Assembly: GCA_029706075.1 (NCBI GenBank)
Contig: JAINUG010000002.1
Location: 940,314 to 1,004,313 of the forward strand
DNA from: Aldrovandia affinis
Taxonomy: Eukaryota > Chordata > Actinopteri > Notacanthiformes > Halosauridae
DNA: 64,000 bases
Direction: 5' to 3'
The notes beneath the pieces were generated by a model. That model did no database searches and was not told the origin of the DNA. It saw only the letters and a list, made by a program, of their open reading frames with translations. The translations under genes and the position numbers were made by a program. Positions 1 to 11,694 of this stretch are shown here, piece after piece (position 1 is the first letter of the stretch; every line of letters begins with the position of its first letter).

Positions 1-1078
1 GGAAATTAAATCAGGGCATTCAATACTAAACAGCATGTGAAGCATTCTAATGGGGAAACGGTGCCGAAGTGAACATTTGCAAATGCTGAATATGCTCTCC
101 GCATGACAGAATGCACTTGTCTTCATTGTGTGGAGCACACTGATACAGAACAACCTGCTGAATAGCTACAATATAATACAACTATAAATGTAGTTCTAGA
201 CAACAACAAAAAAGCTAGCGTGGGCTCATGAAAAAATGAGGGTGAACGTCTTTCAACTGAAAATGTAATGATGTGGCTGTATTTACCGATAAGCTTTCCT
301 GATCCCTTCTGTCGTTTCTTAGGCAAAGTTTTGTCTTTTGATCGTTCAAACCTTGTGCCTATAGAGCCCAGTTTTTCCTCAGTTGCTTAAACACAACTCT
401 TGAAAGTGTCTAGTGCCTACATTTTCAAAACAATAAGTAAAAACCCAACAATAGCAATGGACTTCCCCAAAAATCTCACACAAAATGCCCATGGGAAAAA
501 TTCAAAAGAGTAAACACAAATCTGCAACTGAATTTTGTTTTCCGTTTAATGTTATTTCTCCAGAATTAAATTTATTCAGAATGGTGCTCCTCATACAAAC
601 ACTCACTTGCAAACCAGTTCATTCAACAATCAATAGGTCAACGCACTCTAACGTGAGGTTACAGTGAATTTGGCGTTGAAAAATTACCAATAGCCTTTCA
701 GCATTTTTAGAGGCTCTGTACAATACATTTATATCTGATTTTAAACCAACAAGCTGGACAGGGCTGACTTGCCCAATTAGGTTGTACAATGTCAGTTTCC
801 ACTGCTTTGCTCTCTCGCCAGTCAATGGTTTGCTACTCATCAAAGGATTTCGATTCATCCAACTCTATTCCCCCTCCATCAACCAGATTGAGTTCGCAGC
901 ATGGAGCTGGAAGACCTCAAAACCAAATAGCTCTGCTGGATGCCATGAATGATGGCTGTGAGGATGTCAACAATGTTGCCGGGGATGGTTGCCAGGAGTT
1001 TTTTCCCCTCCAGGCATCGCAAGGGACAACTTCAGGTGTAATGTGGACGAGAATATATGGCACTAACAGAGAGGACAG
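1..1078. other. AT-rich unique intergenic or intronic DNA
   Basis: No gene, tandem repeat or recognisable mobile element is visible. The short open frames here have no motif, no credible exon borders and ordinary AT-rich composition, so none is called. Confidence 0.5.
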
Positions 1079-1176
1079 GGGTGGGTTTCCCAAAAACTTT
1101 GAATGGTAGAGAATAATGTGCGCCTTTACGATGAATGTAGGAAAACTATGTGCTAGTACGTGGGTTTCACGAAAGC
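1079..1176 (+). repeat. Short interspersed fold-back-type repeat, copy 1
   Basis: The block begins with 'gtgggtttcccaaaa' and ends with 'tacgtgggtttcacgaaagc', with 'tttacgatgaatgta' between. The same arrangement in reverse orientation lies at 3098-3190 ('gggttttgggaaacccacgt' ... 'gctttcgggaaaccca'). 'gggtttccc(a/g)aaa' ends are common in small fish repeats. I infer a dispersed MITE-like family; no coding capacity. Confidence 0.45.
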
Positions 1177-1195
1177 AGGTGAGAAGAACATGTAC

Positions 1196-1457
1196 GGGTC
1201 GGCAGTGGCAGTGGCTCAGTGGTTAGCGACATGGGCTGGCAAGTGGAGAGTTGCTGCCGAAGTGCCCCTGAGCAAGGCACTGAACCCCTAACTGCTCCAG
1301 GGGTGCCGTACTATGGCTGACCCTGCACTCTGACCTCTCTGATGGAATACATATGTATAGTGGTCTATGTGTGTGTGTATCTAGGAGAGATATGTGAAAA
1401 TACAAATTCCAATTACCTTGTGCAACATGGCAATAAAGTATATTCTATTCTATTCTA
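1196..1457 (+). mobile_element. tRNA-derived SINE with (ATTCT)n tail
   Basis: The 5' part contains an A-box-like segment 'gtggctcagtggttagcgac', followed by 'gagcaaggcactgaacccct', which is common in teleost SINEs. The 3' end is 'caataaagtatattctattc' and ends in a short ATTCT-repeat tail at about 1440-1456. This is head, body and simple-repeat tail as expected for a pol III retroposon mobilised by a LINE. The internal B box is degraded, so the copy is probably old and silent. Confidence 0.65.
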
Positions 1458-2480
1458 AACATGTTTCTTAGTTAACCCCAGCAGGAGTCCGGCAAAAAGC
1501 AAGAAAGGCAATAATCAAAAAATTGATATGGGAATGATGTAAATTCATTAGAAATAGTTACACATAATTATAACAGTACATTTTGAAGAATACTGTTACA
1601 GGGAAATATATAAATAGGCACAAAATTGGACAACTAATCCCCCTAAGGTAAAAGGAAATGGCAGAGCCTACAAGAAAGAGAAAATAACACTTCTCCAAAG
1701 ATTAAATTCTACTTATTTTGGATGAAGCAGCACAACATAAACAAATGTTATTTTCAAAGGCTCGGGGCAGTCTCTCTAACACTGAGATAAAAAATGGGAC
1801 GACATCGTAAGCAAAGTAACTGCTTGCAGTGAGCAGCTTACGACTGGGATGGATGTCAGATAAAAATGGCAAGGCCTTTCCAGCAAAGCCAAGAAAAAGG
1901 GGTGCTGAATTACTCTGTGAAAGGGTACACAATTATCTGATGCAGGAAGCACAAAAAAAACACATTTTTCATAATCTTAGAATTCATTTTCCTCATTCAT
2001 ATCTGTACAAGAGGTGTCATTGTATAGTGAAAAAAACGAATAAAAAACACAGTATGGCATGTGACTGGCTCAAACCATGTAACCACTTTAGATAGACGCC
2101 AATGGATGCCTGGGTCCTGTTTTTAGAAACAACAACGTAAAATTTGATTGCTTTGAGATATTTGCATCCAGTTTTGGGGGGAAATGTACAACTCCTTGGG
2201 GTGGCACATACAACAAGTTTGCCTGCACAGCAGCATTGAGGCACACTGCTTGGCTGCGCGGATGGCGTAGCCGACATAGACGGCGTCTTTGGTTTAAATG
2301 GAGGATTCTCTGAACCGCTGCCATGATTATTAGGATAACCTGGTTAGGCCTGCCTGCTGCTCTTATTTTAAGGTGTCGAGTTAATTGACAAGCTTAGGAG
2401 GCAAATTGATTGAAACTCGACTTAATATGGAGCCTGGAAAAAGTCTTCATCTTTATAGGCTATTCTTGTGACCAATAAAA
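1458..2480. other. No gene seen; AT-rich unique DNA
   Basis: Unique-looking sequence with scattered A/T runs. Overlapping short frames on both strands around 1700-2320 have no domain features and conflict with each other, so none is called. Confidence 0.45.
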
Positions 2481-2623
2481 AGGCATTTAGCTGACACTTT
2501 TATCCAAAGCAACTTACAGTAGTGAATGCATACATTTTTCAGTATATGTGGTCCCGCTGGGAATCGAACCCACAACCTAAGCTTCGTCAGTGCCATGCTC
2601 CACCAACTAAGCCACACAGAACC
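2481..2623 (-). mobile_element. Short tRNA-SINE with LINE-like 3' tail, copy 1
   Basis: Read on the minus strand, the element starts with a tRNA-like head ('gtggcttagttggtggagca', B-box-like 'gggttcgattccc'), then 'cagtatatgtggt...' spacer sequence seen in the other copies, then a tail 'ctttggataaaagtgtcagc'. Copies at 9551-9690 and 14412-14555 share head, spacer and tail in the same order. About 143 bp long. The common tail is found in many fish SINEs and matches partner LINE 3' ends. Not an active tRNA gene. Confidence 0.75.
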
Positions 2624-3097
2624 ACATAGGCTACAGTCTATAGACCATGTAAGCTCCAAATACAGATGTTTAATCTGTGCAAATTAAACAAAATTACAAA
2701 AAGAGCCACTGCCCTCTTGCATTTGTATCGTGGCTTAAAATCACTTTAGCGCTGAAACAGGCTGTCCAATGTTGCTTTGGCTAACCATGTGATGATATAC
2801 AGTAGGCTACACAACACATATTATAAGCTAATACATAGCCTAATATGACATTATGTCTTATTTTACCAAATAAAATGTGACATTTTTAATAAGATTTACC
2901 AAATAAATGTAATGAACTAAATAAATCCACATACAGTATGTGGGTAAATGTCCACATTTCCAGAATGCACAGTGACTTGATTTGAAAGTGCTCTCTCGCA
3001 GCCACTGGGCAGAGCAGGCAGAAGTGAACTTAAGAAGCACTCTAATCTTAACGTGTGGGTCAGGTAGCACCTTAATTAACAGCGGAGATAACGCGCT
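2624..3097. other. No gene seen
   Basis: AT-rich unique DNA between a SINE and a short dispersed repeat. No feature supported. Confidence 0.4.
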
Positions 3098-3190
3098 ACT
3101 TTAGTTACAAAGGGTTTTGGGAAACCCACGTAAACTTATGATGGAACTTACAATGCACTTAGCATTACAATGCTTTCGGGAAACCCAACC
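3098..3190 (-). repeat. Short interspersed fold-back-type repeat, copy 2 (inverted)
   Basis: Reverse-complement counterpart of 1079-1176. It contains 'gggttttgggaaacccacgt' near its left edge and 'gctttcgggaaacccaaccc' at its right edge, so the unit itself also has similar ends. It lies inverted with respect to copy 1 about 2 kb away. Confidence 0.45.
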
Positions 3191-4130
3191 CAGACTGGAT
3201 GACTGTGTTGTGGAAAATATAATTTATCTTTTGTATTTTCTTTTACACCTCTGCCACCTACTTTTTTGACTTATTGTGTGTGTATGCTGTAACAATATTG
3301 TTTAAAATATGACATTGTTTTGCTTATTTGAATTCATTTCATTTTATTGAAAGAACATTTTGGGGAAACAACCTGTCCTTGAATTATTATTTTTTTTTTT
3401 TCATGGAAATTGTGTGTGTGGCAGAATCATTATTGACAGCAACACTATTTTCAGTCCCTCCAGAAAATGTGATTGCAGAAGTTGACAAAAAAATCAACAA
3501 CATTTTTCAAATTTATGGAAGCAAAGCATATTTTACGTTACACTGTAAATGTAAAATATGCTGTGCTTGCATAAATATGCAGAGATCTGCTGGGTTTTTG
3601 TTTGTTGGGGTTTTTTTTTTGGTAACTTTATGTGATTCTGCAGTCACATTTTTTGGGAGGGACTGGATTTCTGCATACAGCGCATAATTACGATAGTCTA
3701 GCCTATACAGTAAAGAAACATGCACTCTGGGTTGACTGTGTCATACTGAAGCGAATGTTAATGCTAAATTGAGTGCCTTTGTTTGCACACTGATAAAGAA
3801 CGCTTTTCATTATGTGACAATGGTTTACTGTTTCATACAAATATATGTGTGAATGCATGTATATATGTGTGTGTATGTGAGTGTATGTGTGGGGGCTTAG
3901 GAATGAAAGCTCTCCTCTCACATTAGAAATCCTGATGTGGAGTCACAGCCTGAGGGGGTGTGCCAGAGAGGGAACGCCACTCAATTTAGGAGAATAAAGG
4001 TTGTCAAACAAAAGAAGAAAGAGAAAGAGAAATTCCAACCCTTGGTGGGTTTACATCATTACCATATCAATACAGGTCTTGAAGCCAGATAGAAATCAAT
4101 GCTTTTTCCACCTGTTCTCAGGTCTCTGCT
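3191..4130. other. No gene seen; AT-rich DNA with a TG-rich patch
   Basis: AT-rich sequence with T runs near 3390 and 3610 and an imperfect TG/TATG tract at about 3840-3893. Short frames here are unconvincing. Composition changes sharply to CpG-rich at about 4130. Confidence 0.45.
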
Positions 4131-5075
4131 GGAAAGAGAACAGTTGTCGATGCAGAGAACAGCCCAAAATAGACCGGCAACGAGTGGCGACGCTAGTCGG
4201 ATCGAGACGCCGGCCCCAAATCAAGCACCTCTCGGCTCGCGCGGGCAGCTCCTGCGATGGAGGGCGTTCTGCCGAGACACGCCACGGTCCAGCGAGAACC
4301 ATGGCGAACAGGGCCCCCGAAATGAAGACGTAAAAAGCTTGGAAAGGGGTGTTTCTGTCAGCGGAAAGTGAGACGGCTGCCCGCGGACCTGGAACCAATT
4401 CAAGCCTTAAGTTGTTCTTCGTGTTGCAAAGAGAGACCTTGATGTGATCGGACAGCAGGGCTGGGGAACGTTCCCCTCGCAGAAGACGAAGGTCAGGAGC
4501 CAGCGGAACGCGGCTGTGGGCGACCCGCGCACGTAACAATTCATCCCCCTCTTCCTCTCTCAAGATCAATCAAGCGTCGCCGCCGAGATCCGAGGTTAAA
4601 CAGCCAGGCATCTATCCGCTTATGTACTGTGCATTTGTATATACAGTATATACCTCGGGTACGCCGCGGTATAGCAGTGTAGAACTCAGCCATAATTCGT
4701 TGCAGGAGCTGCGGGATCTGGGCTTGTAACGCAGACAAACTGTTTACTCTGTCACGTCTCCGCTCTGTCCACCGGCTCCGCCGACCGCGTTGCTGTTCAT
4801 GATTTATCAGCGCCGCCGCTTCCTGTTCCGAGCAGATACAGCGCGGCACTGTGGCCCTGTCACGGGTATCTGCTCATCGAGGAAGCTCGCGTCGGGAGCT
4901 TTAATTTCGCCCGTCGCAGCGCTGAGTTGTCTTGTTTCATTCGGAGGAGGCCTCTGTTCCTCATCGAGGATGTCCCAGCTCGATCTCCACGACAGGGCTC
5001 GGCGGCGGTGGTGGCGGCTTGAAGGAGAGCGGCTCATTAAACAGGACGCTTAGCCGATCAGGCCCTCTCTGAACC
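4130..5075. promoter_or_regulatory. CpG-rich block, candidate CpG-island promoter
   Basis: This is the densest CpG region in the window, with many CpGs in about 950 bp ('gacgctagtcggatcgagac', 'ctcggctcgcgcgggcagct', 'ggtacgccgcggtatagcag', 'gctcggcggcggtggtggcg') against an AT-rich background. Retention of CpG in vertebrate DNA usually marks a germline-unmethylated promoter. An ATG with a fair Kozak context follows at 5076. Minus-strand frames cross the block too; one has a hydrophobic segment (see findings). No TATA box stands out. Direction of transcription is uncertain. Confidence 0.4.
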
Positions 5076-5228
5076 ATGCCTGTGAACAGCATGCCGCTGG
5101 AGGAACACTTGAACCTGCCCTTATTCCGGCAAAGTCAATACCCCCAAAAGCACACGACAGAGTGTTCTGGGAACACATTTTTATTATTACAATGTTATTT
5201 TTCTGCTCCCAGCTCAACATCTTTTAAA
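5076..5228 (+). CDS. Candidate first coding exon of an unidentified gene
   Basis: An ATG in the context 'gaaccATGc' lies at the 3' edge of the CpG-rich block. The frame stays open for 51 codons to a strong splice-donor match, 'aaa|gtgagt', with the GT at 5229-5230, giving a phase-0 exon end. The predicted start reads MPVNSMPLEE followed by a leucine-rich stretch. I recognise no domain. The frame also stays open past the donor to a stop at 5411, so an unspliced small ORF is an alternative, as is chance. I cannot find its downstream exon by eye. Low confidence; the position relative to the CpG island is the main reason for listing it. Confidence 0.2.
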
Positions 5229-5234
5229 GTGAGT

Positions 5235-8200
5235 TCTCTTCGGCAGTGGCTTCAAGTCGGCTCTCGGGCACTCACGTCACGAACTAGAGACACTGTCCAC
5301 ACAAACGTGCTAATCACAGCCCTGTCACCGAGTAGCCGGACTATCGTTTACTGCTGCCATCACCAATCGCGGTGCAAGGTTTTGGAGGGAATTCTCACAG
5401 CACCGTGCTGACTACAAGGCAAAAGAAGACTGATTGGCCTAAAAAGGGTTTAACCTCATTTTAATAGACAGACCACGCCATAGAGCAAGGGGGACCAAAG
5501 TCACCTGACCCTGAGCTCAGGGCTTACTAAACAGAAGAACCACTGCTGGCTTTTAATGAACAGCACCGTCACAAGCTGCCAGCATGATACAGTCACCTGG
5601 TGTTGAGGTACATGCATGAATGGTATCTAGCCATCGATAGTTTTTGTTTTGTTACACTTACCAAAGATTGATTTGTGTAAATACATCCTTGGTTTTGCTG
5701 CAGAAAGAAGGGGGGGTGACCGATATGGGATTAGCTCTGATCTCAGAAGTCTAGCCCGTGAAATTGAGTATGTATATGCCTTCGTGACCGGGAAGCGTTG
5801 CACTGTTTACACAAATTCCTGTTTCGCGTGGATACGTTGTATTGTACAGTAGCTCACAAGGTTGTGCACAACATATTTCATGCACACCCATTCATGGTTT
5901 TAGAGTTTTTACAGCATAAAACGGCAACCATTTGAATCGGTCTAAAAAATATTTATGAATTAATATCCAAGCTGTCCTAAAAAGCGACTATGTAGAGATT
6001 TTACAAGCACAGCCAGTATTTATTTATTATTAATAGCCCTGATTACAGTAGTGCAAACAAACACACGTTTCCCAAATCCCTGGGCATCTTCTTTAAAAGG
6101 GACATTTTACTGGGTCTGGAAAATGTAAACAACAAACAGGACAGGCCTCTGAAGAGATCTCACAACTGCTACACTAAAACTACTTTTAAAAAGTAGCTAC
6201 CTACATTAACATTACTTTATGGAAGAAAAACTGTACATAAATGACCACTGCTTTACTTACTTTTACTTTAGCTTTTCTAAAACAATTACTTTTAAGTGCA
6301 GATAATTACAAAGCACTGGGTACATACCTGGTAATTAGCACACTGTAAAAGAAAGTGTAATCCAGTACACTCGTATGTACACACCTCCCTCTGACAATGA
6401 AGACAAAATATTTTATGGGAACTCTGATCTGATCAAATTATGTTGTACACAATTAAAACTTGTAAAATGGTTTTTTTAATAATAATAAAAAATATTTATA
6501 CACTTTGATGCGATACAATAAGCAGCTTCTACCCAGGGTGAGATGAAATGCCTGTTCTATGTTTTGTATGTCATTCAATTTATCATGATGATAATTATCA
6601 TTGTTTATACTGTTGAATATATATGTGAATGAAAAAGTGAGTCCAACTCACCAGTTCATTTCACCTCTAATGAGACAATTGAGCCTGTCTCTCATTCATA
6701 AATTGTCAATCACAGTGTGGCAACAGCTGTGATTTTTATTCTGTAATATTTTCCCATATTTTCAAACCAAGTGACTGAAAGTGATATTTACTTGATAGTC
6801 ATCTTCGTTGTTGCGTCAGCCATGCAAGGTGTGGAGTTATCCATATATTATAATCTCATCGTCCCCCCAACACACACGCGCACACACACACACACATTAC
6901 AATATACCAATAAGTCAACGAATTAGATGCCTATCAATCACTTGGCCATTCAGTGGTTTGACAACTAGCTAACTTTAGCCTATGTTTTGTTATCATCATG
7001 GCGATAACTCTAGGTCATTCAACGTCAGCTTTAAGTGTCAGTGAAATAGTGAAATAGCCACTTACCTGTAAAAAGGTATCCCTCGAGCCTTGCTTCTATG
7101 GTTCCTCCTATTTGTACAGCCAAACTTTTTTATATATCTATAAGCCTGCCGCCCTGTATAGCTGTTCACACTGAGCAGCATGGCTAGGGAAAGATGCTTT
7201 GATCTCCATTCATTTCAATGGAAAGATGCGCTTGCGGTTGGCGCGCGAATGGAGACTAAACGAACGAACGAACTAACTAAACGAACTGTCACATAATATG
7301 GAAGTGTTATTTTTATGTGCGCCCCACCAAGAGCAATAGCAACGGCCCGACTGCATACAGACGGAATCTAAACGAGTGCTCAAAGTTGGCACTTAGCAGT
7401 CCTGCTAGGACGTTTGCTAGTTGAGAATTGCTCGTTAATGTTTAATGAATTAAACAAAACCACAAACTCTGTTTTGAGGACAGAAATCCCGAAACCCAAG
7501 TTAAAAACATTCAAGTTAGCCATCCCTTTAGCCAACGTAATTAGCCAGAGTGGTAAAACACCAACTATTAGCAACCTAATGTTAGCTAGCTAGCTAGTCA
7601 ACTGAATGTGTGTTCTCAAGTTAGAGCTTGGTGTCTTCGATGCGTTGAGCAACTTCTGCTTTGGTTGGCACTGAAAAGTATAACTTTCTCATTTTCTTCT
7701 ATTAGTTTCGTGTGTGGCCCTGGTGCTTCCACCTCCGCGTCCATGATTAGGCAAGAGTAATGGTGCAAGTTCTCATCAAATTAAATGAAACAGCTGCGTT
7801 GAAACCGTCACATGACATTTGATATTTCTTGTAAAAAAAAATGTTTAAAAAGAATAAATATAACAATAATACTGTTGCTGGGGATATACCTTTTGTCCAT
7901 GCTACCCCGCTACTTGACGAGGGAAAAAATAAACTCCTTGAAAGTTACTCGATTTTGGAAGTAATTAAACCACCACACATTATTGGAAAATGTAGGCTAG
8001 TTAATTTAGTAGCTCCGCTACTCCCCAACATTGCACAGGTGGTATGCATATTGGGATTGTGCACATTAATTTACTCCTTGGCTGATGTGAATCTACAAAA
8101 ATAAAAAGTACAGTAAGTACGATGAAGCGATTTTATTTTTAAAAACATCTTTATGTAAGTTATGTGTATATGTTTGCTCAAATATTTCATAGGTTTGAAG

Positions 8201-8484
8201 CTGCAATCAATCATGTCTCTGCAGTGTATTAATACAAATTTATGAGGCTTTATTTAAGATTAGTAAATAAAGATGGAAATAACCTTTTAAGTGATTGGGG
8301 AAAAGGGGTCAAATAAAACTCGGTCAACACAGCTTTGTCATTCTGCTTCTGTGTCGATGTGTGTAAGAAATAACAGCTGAGAAACACCCCCTGGACTGTC
8401 AAAGCACCAGTTACCCTACCCTGTTCCAGAGAGAGCCCTGTTCCACACACTACCCTGCTCAACAGAGTATCCTACCAAAAGATC

Positions 8485-8485
<1 letters not shown>
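5235..8485. other. Long AT-rich gene-free stretch
   Basis: About 3.2 kb of AT-rich, mostly unique sequence. It holds a short interrupted CA tract at about 6867-6895, 'gaacgaac'-type short repeats near 7260 and a small 'gctagctagctag' cluster near 7585. No open frame is convincing and no named mobile element is recognised. Confidence 0.5.

Positions 8486-8532
<47 letters not shown>
8486..8532. repeat. (AC)n microsatellite
   Basis: An essentially pure AC dinucleotide run of about 47 bp. Confidence 0.95.
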
Positions 8533-8533
<1 letters not shown>

Positions 8534-9029
8534 CCGGCCCACAGCCAAAACATTGCATGGCTGCAGACACAGATTCCAGGATTGTGCAAGTGAACAATGA
8601 AGGGAGCCTGCTCATGGCCGCCACATTGAAAACTTTGTCATCAAACATGTAGCACATTTCCAGTCCTAGAAGTTTCGAAGCTGGCCCACATGTGCTTTAC
8701 GTCTTAATCCAATTCCAACACCCCTCAGTGTATTCCTCTGCACTAAAGTGCTCCAGCTGAAGCTTGTTTTTACCAGGAGTCCCAGGGGAAGGACTCACTC
8801 TGTGTACTGCAGTCTTATGGAGAGGTCTCAATGAGGGCATTGGTCTCAATGTGGCTGTTCGCACTGTATGGACTAGGTATAAGCACTTTGAATTCCCTCA
8901 CAGAGTTGTCTGTGCACACAACACAAGCACTTTGTGTAAGGACTGCAGACTATAGAGCACTGCCAGTTCCATCCACACTCAAACCTACACACGCTCACAC
9001 GTACATGAACACACTGCCCACTCACGTCT

Positions 9030-9088
9030 CACACACACACACCACACACACACCCCCACACACACCCACACACACACATATACACACA
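9030..9088. repeat. Interrupted (CA)n tract
   Basis: CA-rich tract broken by 'cacccccaca' units, which also produces the spurious Thr/His-rich frame crossing it. Confidence 0.85.
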
Positions 9089-9550
9089 CCCTGAGGGAGT
9101 CTCCTATTACAGGTAAATATTGTACCTTTGAAGAATAAAAAGGTACTGGGGTCCTCCACTGCAGGATTCTAAATTTTTCCATGAAAACATGTAATTTAGT
9201 CTGTAAAGATGAAAAAAACTGCTTTACAAGAAAATACAAAGACATGTTTCTCAGTTTCTCATATTCTCAGTGGACCACCTGCCCATCTCAGTAAATTCTG
9301 TTTCACCTACTTCCTAGTGCGTTATTATTCAGTCTAAATGATTAGGTTTGAGTGGCAGCAGTTCAGGCCTTTATGTTAGGAAAGGGGTCTGGAGACTGAG
9401 CAGAGGATCCTAGGGGGGAGCAGATGCCCTAACGAGAGCCGGGTGTGGCCTGAGTTGAGGCCTAAAGGCGAGCTGTGATTCAACCCTTTGATCCACTCAT
9501 GGAACAACAAATGCAACATTTTTTGATTGTCAGATGGAGAAAAATGAAGA

Positions 9551-9690
9551 TTCTGTGTGGCCCAGTAGGTAGAGCATGGCGTTGGCAACGCTTAGGTTGT
9601 GGGTTCAATTCCCACTGGGACCACATATACGGAAAAATGTGTGCATTCACTACTGTAAGCTGCTTTGGATAAAAGCGTCTGCTAAATGGC
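9551..9690 (+). mobile_element. Short tRNA-SINE with LINE-like 3' tail, copy 2
   Basis: The best preserved of three copies. A-box-like 'cagtaggtagagcatggc' and B-box-like 'gggttcaattccc' lie in the head (9560-9620). The spacer 'cattcactactgtaagctgc' leads to 'tttggataaaagcgtctgct'. The head resembles a tRNA closely enough that a tRNA caller might score it, but the 3' extension shared with copies at 2481 and 14412 shows a retroposon. Confidence 0.8.
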
Positions 9691-11512
9691 ATATATTATT
9701 ACGATTTTTTTAACATTGAATGTTAACTACCAAACGGTTGTTTAAAAAAAATACAACCTACCTGCCACGTGAGCTGGGTGTGAATACAGTTCGGAGCTGT
9801 CACCCTGCATTCTACATCCTGGTTGCCAGTAAACAAACAGACTTTAACCACAGTGTCCACAGACTTTAACAAGACATGTGACATGTGAACCATTTGAGCT
9901 AAAAGTTAACTAAATATCGTGCCCAGGAATTGCTAGCTGGTTGGAGCTATTGGGTTGGTGTGGCGAGGGCTTAACCTAATCCGCAGTGCCATCAATATTC
10001 CTCTTTGCCCTTTACAGAATGCAAAATGAAGAGGGGTGAAATTAAAGCCAAAAATTTGAGAATAAAATGTAAATGGCACAAGCAGTATAAGATGGTAATA
10101 TGAGAATTACACTAATGCATGATGACTTATAATTGACTTCATAAGAGGGCATCCAAAGTTTAATTGTAAAAAATCTTGTTTGCCCAAAAGGCTCAAGGCA
10201 CTATTAGGAGGTTATACTTTTTTTTTTTAATGTTTAAAGCATGTAATACATCTGTCCAAAAATACAAAGAAGGCTGGCAAACACATTGTGGCTCAAACAG
10301 CATTCATTAGGCCATGGCCCTGCAATACAAATAAGTTGCAATATTTACAATTTCTCATTATGTAGTCCATGACATAATATTATCATCACAACTGTAATCT
10401 GTTTCGGTTTCCTTTTCAAATATTAGACAAATGGCAACATCCTAGCTGGGTGACAGTATCCATGTTAGAATTATACATTTAATGTCCTAAGAGTAAGCAT
10501 TGGTCATAAATGAAATATTTATAGCTGAATTTCAACAGCTTGGCTCTTTTACACGGAGAATTTGATTTAAAGCATTCTGATGTACCACTTACTGTCCGTG
10601 GGCATTAAAAATAATGAGAAACGAATTTTCACATTAAATAGTTAATACTATCCATTTGTTAGCAGCAAAGTAAAGTATGTGACATCGTTTACATATTGAA
10701 CAACAGTTCCTGACATACTAATACGTTGTTCATGATTGGATAATTCACACAAGTGGTCAGCTCGCCAAAATCAAATAGTTATTTTGTTGTAAAATGAGAA
10801 GTCATGTATTTTTTTATTATTGGGCCTGTTCGATGCTGCAAGGTGAGGTTCCAACCCTGCTCAGCCAGTGCAGAATGTTGGGAGCTGATTTAATAGTTCA
10901 GTAGTGTCCTATTAAAAATGTCCTTGAATCTTTTTATTAGATTCTAGGAATTACCCAGCTAGCCAAATAACACAACAACAATTTTTCAAGATATTTTTTT
11001 TTAGGATGTGAGGTCATTATTTTGCATTTTCCTGCAGAAAAAAATACAAGTGGGAGCTGGATCTATGTACAATGCCGATGAAAAATAGTGATTCGGGGGA
11101 TGGTGAAAAAAAGAGAAAAAATAATGTTGTAAAAACGTTGCTACAATGTTGTTAATCACCACAATCTTACTTCAACGTTATAAAAGCTAGCAATCATTTA
11201 TTTTGCTAGCTGGATACCTAGCTTATTCTGACACAAAACTTTATATCTTAACAGGAACATGGAAAGTAGAACTGCAGGATTGTGTTCGACAGCTGTGTCT
11301 TTTTCTTTCTCAGATGTAACTGGCTACCTACCATGAAGAGTGAAGACAGCAGTGCCTACTCAGAGTGTTAGATACAGAATTCACTTGCCAATGCATCCCT
11401 CTGGATGTCATCACAGAAGTATCCACAATCTAAGGGCAAACAGGGCTGCATTTGAATGGTATGTGTGGAAAGCCTCTTGTGGAAGTTGTCCTGGTGCAGG
11501 GTTGGTATAGGG
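9691..11512. other. Gene-free AT-rich stretch
   Basis: About 1.8 kb of unique AT-rich DNA ending at a small hAT relic. No coding, repeat or RNA feature is supported. Confidence 0.5.
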
Positions 11513-11686
11513 CAGTTTTCAATGAATACGGGTGGCTCCACTAGTGGTGAAACTAAGAATTACAACTCAGTCAAGTGCAAGTTTCATGCGCGGGCCATAT
11601 TCCTTATATTGGAATGCGGCCGCGGGCCAATTAAAAATGGACCGCGGGCCGCAGTTGGCCCGCGGGCCGTAGTTTGGACACCCCTG
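11513..11686. mobile_element. hAT-type nonautonomous element with 8-bp target duplication
   Basis: The right end reads 'gtagtttggacacccctg', the reverse complement of the hAT-superfamily terminus 'caggggtgtccaaactac'. The left end starts with CAG. It is flanked by a perfect 8-bp duplication, 'gtataggg', at 11505-11512 and 11687-11694, the length hAT transposases produce. The interior is rich in 'cgcgggcc' units (11586-11670). The left terminus matches only weakly beyond CAG, so it is a deletion derivative or a decayed MITE. It has no coding capacity. Confidence 0.75.
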
Positions 11687-11694
11687 GTATAGGG

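Noticed and set aside
9551..9625. tRNA-like sequence
   Set aside because: The cloverleaf-like part continues into a SINE tail shared with two other copies, so it is a retroposon head and not a tRNA gene.
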